64,000 bases of DNA from CALNYX01 sp942490925 (GTDB taxonomy: Bacteria; Chlamydiota; Chlamydiia; Chlamydiales; JAAKFR01). The stretch spans positions 248,001 through 312,000 of the forward strand of contig CALNYX010000017.1 of the NCBI GenBank assembly GCA_942490925.1. The letters are read 5' to 3'. Numbering within the stretch: position 1 is the stretch's first letter; each line of letters starts with the position of its first letter. Shown piece after piece: positions 32,784-39,246 of this stretch. Below the pieces are notes generated by a model. That model made no database searches. It had not been told where the DNA came from and was given only the letters and a program-made list of their open reading frames with translations. Both the position numbers and the translations under genes were made by a program.

Positions 32784-33470
32784 ATGAGTCAGCCAATTTG
32801 TCAATCAAAGACCTGTTCATACACAGTAGCAGTAGTTGCTTCAGCAACACTTGTCGGGGCGGTCTTTGCCATTCTTGCTTCGCAACAGATTTTGCCAAAT
32901 GGTGTGAACGCTCTGAGTGGAGCAAGTGGTATCGGACTAGGTGGGGGATTGAGTGCTTTGGGGCTCACCGCCATCATTTTGGGCATCAAAGGGCGTTGCG
33001 CTGAACAAAAGAGCATGCCTAGGGAGACTTCTAGGGAAGATTCTGCTTCAGGCATGGATCCACGAGTCCGTTTTCAACGCCAAATCAATAGTCCATCTGT
33101 GCCTGTCCCTGCCTCTGCGCCAGCAACCCCAGAAACTCGTGTCAGGGTGCCGAAAAATTTGAGTCCGTTTGATCCAGGCAAGGATCTGCGGCAACGCTTT
33201 CAAAGAGTATTTGGTCTTGAGCTGAATGACTCTGTTGTGGAAGCAAGGACTTCATTGGATGGTGCAGAAATTCGGATTGAAGTGCCGAACTTGAGTGCAA
33301 ATGCGGTGCAAATAGACGATTTTTATTCCGATACACATGTGGGATATCTATTTGATGAGAAGTATGTCTGTTTGATTGAGATTCCAACTCATTTGAATCA
33401 GCAGAGGTTTAAGAATGCTCAAACGTCTATCGATGGAAGCTCTTTTGTCATTAGGCTGGCTCTAGCTTAG
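32784..33470 (+). CDS. Inc-like membrane protein, type B2
   Basis: A 228-residue relative of B1. I start at the second ATG of TAATGATG because MSQPIC then aligns with B1. Hairpin with QQILPNGVNALSG, then a Pro/Ser linker and a tail domain (LRQRFQRVFGLELNDSVVEA, then EVPNLSANAVQIDDFY). Last gene of the operon; no terminator seen because it overlaps the convergent MFS gene by 20 bp. Confidence 0.8.
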   Translation: MSQPICQSKTCSYTVAVVASATLVGAVFAILASQQILPNGVNALSGASGIGLGGGLSALGLTAIILGIKGRCAEQKSMPRETSREDSASGMDPRVRFQRQINSPSVPVPASAPATPETRVRVPKNLSPFDPGKDLRQRFQRVFGLELNDSVVEARTSLDGAEIRIEVPNLSANAVQIDDFYSDTHVGYLFDEKYVCLIEIPTHLNQQRFKNAQTSIDGSSFVIRLALA

Positions 33471-34941
33471 GTTTGTAGCAGAGCACAATTAGGCAGAGCC
33501 CTAGAAAACACCAAGCAAATGCATAGTAAATATCAGCAAGCCCGAGCGTTTGCGCATGGGCCATGACGGCGTCATTGGCAAGTCCAATGGCTTGATCGGG
33601 CGTACTGACCTGACTAAATTGTGCTAGGAGCTGTTTGAAGTGGGGATTATTGGGAAAGCTGCGTGAGGCTGTGCGTGTTTGGTAGAAGGCTTCGCGGTGG
33701 ATCCAGAGTGCTGACATAAGCGCAACGGCAAAGCCAACAATGGTGAGTCTGACAAACGAGAAGAGGGAGATGACGTAAGTGAGGTTCTCTTTCTTGACGT
33801 TTTGGATGGCAAGCGCTGAGTTAGGCACGGTGAAAAGTGCAAAGCCTATGCCTTGGACAAAACGGGGTGCTGCAAGAAACCAAAAGGTTGTCTCGGTGTT
33901 AATGCGACTGAGCCAAAAAAAGGTGCAGGCGTAGAGCAGGAAGCTACTAATCACCCAAATGCGCGCATCGAGCAGGCCGACGAGTCTTCCCATAACTGGA
34001 TACATAATGAGTGGTAGAATACCGAGTGGGGCGAGCGAAATGCCTGCCCAGGCTGGTGTATAGCCAAGTGTTTTCTGGACCCACATCGATTCGAGAACGA
34101 AGCTAGCAAAGAGCATGCCCATTCCCATGCCTGTGGTAAGGGAGGCAAGTGAGAAGTTCCGTCTGGAAAAGTAGCTGAAGTCGATAAAGCTGTTGCGGTT
34201 TAAAAAGCCCCAAAGCAGGAAGAAAACAAGGGCAGTCGCTGAGATGATGAAGAGGGTGATGATAAAATCGGAGCGGAACCAGTCGTCGATCTGTCCGCGG
34301 TTAAAGGCGATCTGCAGGGGCGCAATAAAGAGTACGAGCAGGGCAAAGCCTCGGTAGTCAAAGTGGGCTTTCTCAGTCTCTTCTTTTTTCAGACCTACAA
34401 TGGTTATGACGACGATGAAGATAAATAGGGAGATGGGGAGGTTCATGAGAAACATCCAGTGCCAGTGGGTATTGGCAAGCCAACCACCAACCATGGGGCC
34501 CATCGCTGGGCCGACCATAACAAAGAAGCTCCAAAAACCGATGGCAACACCCCGTTTGTTCTCGGGAAAGTAGGCGAGAATGAGGCTGAGTGAAACGGGG
34601 AGAATGAGTCCGCCTCCAGCACCTTGAATCACGCGGTAGATGAGGAGGAAGGGGAAGTTATTGGAGATACCACACATGGCTGAACCGATGAAAAATAGGA
34701 TAAGGCCGAGGAGAAAAACGTGAACGTGTCCAATGCGGTTGGCTAAGCGGCCCGCAAGGGGAACAAAGAGGGTATTAGCCATGGTGAATAGGGTGATGAG
34801 CCAGGTGCCAACGTCTGTGCGCACGCCTACTTCTCCGGAAATGGAGGTGAGGGCAACATTGATGATAAACCCATCTAGGGAGATCAAGAATGCCGCAAGG
34901 GCGATCGCTGTTAGCAGTAGGTAGAGGCGAAAATTACTCAA
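33451..34941 (-). CDS. MFS drug efflux transporter, DHA2 (EmrB/QacA) family
   Basis: A 496-residue protein with about 14 membrane helices. Motif A is in RLANRIGHVHVF; the motif C-type GPAMGPMVGGWL is the antiporter signature; LDGFIINVALTSI near the N-terminus is typical of EmrB. It exports hydrophobic compounds with proton antiport. No EmrA partner lies nearby. It is downstream of and overlaps by 8 bp the exported phosphatase gene. Confidence 0.93.
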   Translation of the reverse strand: MSNFRLYLLLTAIALAAFLISLDGFIINVALTSISGEVGVRTDVGTWLITLFTMANTLFVPLAGRLANRIGHVHVFLLGLILFFIGSAMCGISNNFPFLLIYRVIQGAGGGLILPVSLSLILAYFPENKRGVAIGFWSFFVMVGPAMGPMVGGWLANTHWHWMFLMNLPISLFIFIVVITIVGLKKEETEKAHFDYRGFALLVLFIAPLQIAFNRGQIDDWFRSDFIITLFIISATALVFFLLWGFLNRNSFIDFSYFSRRNFSLASLTTGMGMGMLFASFVLESMWVQKTLGYTPAWAGISLAPLGILPLIMYPVMGRLVGLLDARIWVISSFLLYACTFFWLSRINTETTFWFLAAPRFVQGIGFALFTVPNSALAIQNVKKENLTYVISLFSFVRLTIVGFAVALMSALWIHREAFYQTRTASRSFPNNPHFKQLLAQFSQVSTPDQAIGLANDAVMAHAQTLGLADIYYAFAWCFLGLCLIVLCYKPKLEPA

Positions 34942-35545
34942 TATTCATCACGCAAAAAGCAGGCTCTTTGTCGTGATCATACAAAATGTGGATAATTGCG
35001 CAATTGGGTAAAGGGGGAAGTTCTTCATTTCGGATGTCAGATGCAAGTGCTCTAAAGACCTTGCCGTGACCAAAAACAATCACTTTTTCATCAGGGTGGT
35101 TTTGGGCGATTTGGATGAGCTCTTGTTTTGTACGTTTGATACCTGATGCAATGGGCTCTGCACCAGGAGGCAGGGCATCGGCTGTGTAGCGCTTTTTGCG
35201 CTCATGAAGGGTCAGCCCTTCAGCTTCACCAAAGCTGAGCTCCCGCAGCGCCTTTCGGGACTTAATGTGGGAGATTTTCATTGCCTTGGCTGATTCAAGC
35301 GCTGTCTGATAGGCTCTTGTGAGAGTTGAGCTATAAATGGCTGCGACATCAGGGTGCTGAGCTTTGAGTTTTTGGGCAATCTCTTTTGCTTGCTGCTGGC
35401 CTGTCTGATTGAGCGGAATATCACTGTGACCCTGAGCTTTTGTCTGAAGATTCCAATCGGTCTGGCCATGACGAACGAGGAGAAGTGAGGTAGTGGTGGC
35501 AAAAAGCGAGCTGGAAACAAAAAGTATGCAAAGCAATATTCTCAT
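34934..35545 (-). CDS. Exported histidine phosphatase family protein
   Basis: About 203 residues from MRILLCILFVSSSLFA, a signal peptide; the longer frame adds 12 residues. The mature part is a phosphoglycerate-mutase-like phosphatase: LLLVRHGQTDWN (catalytic His), SSTLTRAYQTA, LRELSFGEAEGL, and VIVFGHGKVFRAL (second His). Substrate unknown. The family is mostly cytosolic, so export is notable. Divergent from msrAB by 17 bp. Confidence 0.9.
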   Translation of the reverse strand: MRILLCILFVSSSLFATTTSLLLVRHGQTDWNLQTKAQGHSDIPLNQTGQQQAKEIAQKLKAQHPDVAAIYSSTLTRAYQTALESAKAMKISHIKSRKALRELSFGEAEGLTLHERKKRYTADALPPGAEPIASGIKRTKQELIQIAQNHPDEKVIVFGHGKVFRALASDIRNEELPPLPNCAIIHILYDHDKEPAFCVMNIE

Positions 35546-35562
35546 ACTGTAATCTATAGCAA

Positions 35563-36381
35563 ATGAGTATGGAAAAAGCAACTTTTGCGGGTGGATGTTT
35601 CTGGTGCCAAGAGGCTCTGTTTCATGGAGTCTATGGAGTTGTTGCCACTAAGGTTGGCTATGTGAATGGATATGAGGCAATTGAGATCTCCTTTGACTCT
35701 GAAAAGGTCACTTTTTTGCAGCTTCTGGGTCTTTTTTGGCGGCAGATTGATCCGCTTGATGCAGGTGGACAGTTTTATGATCGGGGTCATAAGTATGAGA
35801 CGGTGATCTTTTATGGAGATGCGCAGCAGCAACGATTGGCCGAGATGTCGAAGGGTGAGGTGCAGGCTCTCTTTGGTGATGAGGTTATGACCAAAATTTT
35901 GCCACTAGGGGCCTTTGAGAGGGCTGAAGAGGCGCATCAGCTCTATTGTATGAAGCAACCTGAGGCGTATAGCCGTTTTGCCTCTGGTCACGATCTAAAG
36001 GCTATTTGGCAGGGGAAATATTGGCAGGGAGATCTCAAAGAGAAGCTGACGCGTGAGCAGTATTATGTGACGCAAGAACAGGGAACGGAGCCTCCTTTTG
36101 AGAATGCCTATTGGAATTGGAAGCAGAGGGGGCTCTATCTCGATGTCATTTCAGGCGAGCCGCTTTTTTCATCGGAGGATAAGTTTGACTCTGGCACTGG
36201 TTGGCCAAGTTTTACGCGCGCCTTGACCGATCTGATTGAAGGGGATGATGGAACGGGTAGAATCGAGGTAAAAGCGCCGGTAAGTGGTGCGCATCTTGGT
36301 CATCTCTTTCCAGATGGGCCGCCGCCGAGCGGATTGCGCTACTGCATTAATTCTGCTGCTTTGCTGTTTGTGTCAAAATGA
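35563..36381 (+). CDS. msrAB: Peptide methionine sulfoxide reductase, MsrA-MsrB fusion
   Basis: A 272-residue fusion. MsrA part: GGCFWCQEALF holds the catalytic Cys. MsrB part (from about residue 165): FDSGTGWPSFTRAL, HLGHLFPDGPPPSGLRYCINSAAL with the catalytic Cys in RYCIN. Both epimers of Met sulfoxide should be reduced. No signal peptide. Odd: between VGYVNG and YEAIEISFD the usual stretch containing PTYxxVxSGxTGHA is gone, about 17 residues, so the conserved PTY Tyr is absent although the Glu equivalent may remain. MsrB lacks CxxC zinc pairs. Overlaps the DUF924 gene by 9 bp. Confidence 0.93.
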   Translation: MSMEKATFAGGCFWCQEALFHGVYGVVATKVGYVNGYEAIEISFDSEKVTFLQLLGLFWRQIDPLDAGGQFYDRGHKYETVIFYGDAQQQRLAEMSKGEVQALFGDEVMTKILPLGAFERAEEAHQLYCMKQPEAYSRFASGHDLKAIWQGKYWQGDLKEKLTREQYYVTQEQGTEPPFENAYWNWKQRGLYLDVISGEPLFSSEDKFDSGTGWPSFTRALTDLIEGDDGTGRIEVKAPVSGAHLGHLFPDGPPPSGLRYCINSAALLFVSK

Positions 36382-36960
36382 GGAGTAGGGCTCTTCTAGG
36401 AAGGCGACTTCTTCTTCTGTAAAGGGGCGGCCAAGGATGGGGTTGCGATGTGGAAAATGCCCAAACCGCTCGATGATCTCTTTATGCCGCTCTGCATAGA
36501 AAAAGAAGTTCGAGGCTTCGGGATAGATGGTGGCGAGCTCTTCGTATTTTTCGACTGATAGGCGTTGGATCTGCAGGTTTTCGGCATGCTGAAGGGGCAT
36601 GTAGAAAAAGGCGCGCTCTTCAGGCTCTAAAACGAGATCATCACCGATTTCGAGGCCTTCCAAGACAAGGGAGAGCGCAAGGGCATCACAGGCGAAAGCC
36701 TCGGGGGATTCACGGTAGAGATGACGACTGAATTGGTCGAGCAAGATGATTAGGGCTAGACGGCCCTTAGGGGTCTCTTTCCAATAGGATAGCTGCCCAT
36801 AGCGGGCTCGCTCATGATGCTCTGAAAAACGCTCTGAGATCTCTTGGTCAACTTTGTCACTTCCCTCAAACCAGATTGAAGGATCACGAAACCAGAAGTC
36901 TAAAACTGGATTAGCAAAGAGAGAACTCGTCAGGCAGAGCAGTAATAGGGTACTTTTCAC
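36373..36960 (-). CDS. Exported DUF924 family protein
   Basis: A 195-residue protein. After a hydrophobic leader (MKSTLLLLCLTSSLFA) comes VLDFWFRDPSIWF, the usual DUF924 beginning, then LIILLDQFSRHLYR and FFYMPLQHAENL, and the end HRNPILGRPFTEEEVAFL. DUF924 is a helical TPR-like family of unknown function, usually without a signal peptide. The leader makes export likely here. Upstream 36961-37248 (288 bp) is purine- and AT-rich with no gene. Confidence 0.88.
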   Translation of the reverse strand: MKSTLLLLCLTSSLFANPVLDFWFRDPSIWFEGSDKVDQEISERFSEHHERARYGQLSYWKETPKGRLALIILLDQFSRHLYRESPEAFACDALALSLVLEGLEIGDDLVLEPEERAFFYMPLQHAENLQIQRLSVEKYEELATIYPEASNFFFYAERHKEIIERFGHFPHRNPILGRPFTEEEVAFLEEPYSSF

Positions 36961-37248
36961 AGCTTCACTATAAAAATCACCTCACAACCTGTCAATAGAT
37001 TAGCTGAAATTTACGTTGTAAGAACACTTGGGCTGGAGGGGGAAGGAAGAGAGGCTGGAGTTGAAAAAGGGCTTTAATGGACGTCGTATGAGGTCATAGA
37101 GGCTCTCTGATGTGTGGCTGAGGTTAATTATTAATAAGTGCTTAATATTCAGCAATTTTAATTAAAAAATTGTTTCGCTAAAAAGCTGTTCTGTTAGACA
37201 ATAAGGGTTAGAGCCAAATAGGTTCAAATTCCTCTCAAGGAGAGTGTT

Positions 37249-37686
37249 ATGATTCTAAAAAAAGCGTTTTTTGCAATCGTGGCCGTCTGTGCATTTTCGG
37301 TCGCTGGTTTTGCTGCAGACAATTCTGATAACGACACGCCTAAGTGTCGTCCTGGCCAACCTTGTAGTATGAAATCTCAAGGTGCGGTGATGTCGGGTGA
37401 ACATCCAATTGTGATGGAACCCCAAGACAAATGTAAGGGAACTGTACAAAGTGTTAGCCGTGTACAATATCCTGATGGTTCTAGAACCCATATGATGATT
37501 TCAAACGAGGATGGGGATCAGAAAGTTGTGACACACTCGCAACGTATGATGCCTTACCAGCCTGGTGACCGCGTAGAGGTTACAGGGCGATGCATGTACG
37601 TTAACGGAGAAAAAGTGATGGTTGCTGACCACGTCCATAAACATGGATCTGTGGCTCCTAACCTGAACAATAGTGTAAGACACTAA
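37249..37686 (+). CDS. Small exported protein with OB-fold-like tail
   Basis: A 145-residue protein with a clear signal peptide (KKAFFAIVAVCAFSVAGFAAD) and Cys-rich start of the mature part (CRPGQPC). The last 80 residues (CKGTVQSVSRVQYPDG, GDRVEVTGRCMYVNGEKVMV) have the strand pattern of a small OB or BOF-like barrel, which is inference. A strong AAGGAG site precedes the ATG. Four Cys could be oxidised in the periplasm. A rho-independent terminator follows the stop. Confidence 0.7.
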   Translation: MILKKAFFAIVAVCAFSVAGFAADNSDNDTPKCRPGQPCSMKSQGAVMSGEHPIVMEPQDKCKGTVQSVSRVQYPDGSRTHMMISNEDGDQKVVTHSQRMMPYQPGDRVEVTGRCMYVNGEKVMVADHVHKHGSVAPNLNNSVRH

Positions 37687-37693
37687 TCTTTGG

Positions 37694-37727
37694 GTCCGAA
37701 GGCCTTAGTGGTCTTCGGACTCTTTTT
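37694..37727 (+). terminator. Rho-independent terminator, probably bidirectional
   Basis: An 11-bp stem GTCCGAAGGCC / GGTCTTCGGAC (37694-37704 and 37710-37720, one G-U pair) with loop TTAGT, followed by TCTTTTTC. It ends the exported OB-like gene and overlaps the last codons of the convergent lipase. Confidence 0.85.
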
Positions 37728-38445
37728 CATCTTCACATTTTTCATCTTCCATTCCGTAATAGAGAAAAGAAGTAGTCAGTGATAATGAGGCTGGATTTGT
37801 CAACAGTGCTCCATGACGTAAGCGGAAGAGCTGAAAGTAGTGAGGCGTTTCAAGATAGGTCTCTTCAACTGTCAAAAAACCATCGTTTGGTTCATCAAAG
37901 AAGACAGAGTTACCACGACAGCCCGCAATCACAAGCACCTGCATGGTGTCTGGGAATGCGCCTAAGGACTGAATGGTACAAGGGGTATAACTCATCAATT
38001 CTGTGCCGATCTTTGAGCCAAGAGCCCAATGTGCAGGGAGAAAGCCGTGGAATTCACGTGCTAGTCTGCTTCCTTGGTTCGGTGGAGCAATAAGAACAGC
38101 ACGTCCCATCTTAGCCTCTTCAGGGCACCCCTCAATGTTGAGGGCTTGCCGCAAGATGATCGCTCCAACAGAGTGTGTGACAAAATCAATTGGTTGGCCA
38201 GGTCGACATTCTGCAACGCGAAGCAAATAACTTCTCAGTTCATTGGCATGTTGGCAGATCGTTCCATCTGTACTGGGATAATCCATCAGATAAACGTGCA
38301 TACCTGCGCACTCGAGACGTTTTTTTAAGGTGTTCATATCATCCGCTTTGCTCATAAGGCCATGAATGCCAACGACAAAGCGTTCATTTGCCGCAAGCGG
38401 CATAACAAATATACAAAGAAGTAGAAGGAGCCATTTTTTGTTCAT
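37705..38445 (-). CDS. Exported alpha/beta hydrolase (lipase-like), copy 2
   Basis: About 246 residues from MNKKWLLLLLCIFVMPLAA, a signal peptide. FVVGIHGLMSKADDM is the oxyanion region, FVTHSVGA holds the nucleophile Ser (the usual final Gly is Ala), and the family stretch KMGRAVLIAPPNQGSRLAR follows. It is paralogous to the next gene upstream, with the same block order. Likely a secreted esterase or lipase. The last codons fold into the terminator shared with the gene on the other strand. Confidence 0.85.
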   Translation of the reverse strand: MNKKWLLLLLCIFVMPLAANERFVVGIHGLMSKADDMNTLKKRLECAGMHVYLMDYPSTDGTICQHANELRSYLLRVAECRPGQPIDFVTHSVGAIILRQALNIEGCPEEAKMGRAVLIAPPNQGSRLAREFHGFLPAHWALGSKIGTELMSYTPCTIQSLGAFPDTMQVLVIAGCRGNSVFFDEPNDGFLTVEETYLETPHYFQLFRLRHGALLTNPASLSLTTSFLYYGMEDEKCEDEKESEDH

Positions 38446-38470
38446 GGCTTCATTCATACTAAACTTGGGA

Positions 38471-39163
38471 TTATTTCAGCAAAAAGTTTTTTGCAACGGT
38501 GATCACTTGACGGCTGGTCATGATCCAATTATGACTTACAAAGAAGCTGAGGTGTTCATGTGGGGTATTTAAATGTGTCTCATGAACTGCAACTTTGCCA
38601 TCATTTGGAGTTCTAAAGAAGAAGCGATTCCCCCGTTTACCTGCAATGACCATAACATCAATGGTATCTGGAAAATCACCGAGATCTGCAACATCTTCTG
38701 GCGAATAGGTGAGCAGTTGATTGCCAGCTTTGGATCCAAAGAACCACTGTACTGGAGTGAGATGCCCGATGGAGCGGGCGATCGTTGAGCCATGCATTGG
38801 AGGAGCGAGAAGGACTGCGCGTCCCATTTTAGCCTCTTTTGGACACTCAGGGTGATTCAGGGCGGTTTTGACAATGACTCCCCCTAGAGAGTGGGTGACA
38901 AAATGAATCGGTTTCCCGGGATTTTTCAGAGCTATCTGGTTGAGCACCTCAACGAGATTGTCAGCATGCTCTTGGATAGTATGGCGTCTTGTGGGGTAAT
39001 CCCAGAGGTAAACGTCTAACCCCTCTTTTTCTAGCGTGTTGCCCATGGGTAACATGCATTTGTAAGAGCGAATGAAGCCATGAACACATACAACAGACCC
39101 TTCAGATGCATCTAGAGTGCTTATTTGCAAAGATATAAATAATATCAAGAGAACGAACTTCAT
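38471..39163 (-). CDS. Exported alpha/beta hydrolase (lipase-like), copy 1
   Basis: A 230-residue protein with a signal peptide (KFVLLILFISLQISTLDA). VVCVHGFIRSYKC, FVTHSLGGVIVKTAL (nucleophile Ser) and KMGRAVLLAPPMHGSTIAR match its neighbour; a late SHNWIM may hold the catalytic His. The two genes are a tandem duplicate, 25 bp apart on the same strand. Related to EstA/PGAP1-like lipases; substrate unknown. The 83-bp gap upstream is very AT-rich. Confidence 0.87.
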   Translation of the reverse strand: MKFVLLILFISLQISTLDASEGSVVCVHGFIRSYKCMLPMGNTLEKEGLDVYLWDYPTRRHTIQEHADNLVEVLNQIALKNPGKPIHFVTHSLGGVIVKTALNHPECPKEAKMGRAVLLAPPMHGSTIARSIGHLTPVQWFFGSKAGNQLLTYSPEDVADLGDFPDTIDVMVIAGKRGNRFFFRTPNDGKVAVHETHLNTPHEHLSFFVSHNWIMTSRQVITVAKNFLLK

Positions 39164-39246
39164 TACTATAAAAATGGTATAATAAGTTTATAAACTTAAT
39201 TATAATACACTGATAATTTTGTTTAGTAATGTTTTCTTATAAAATT

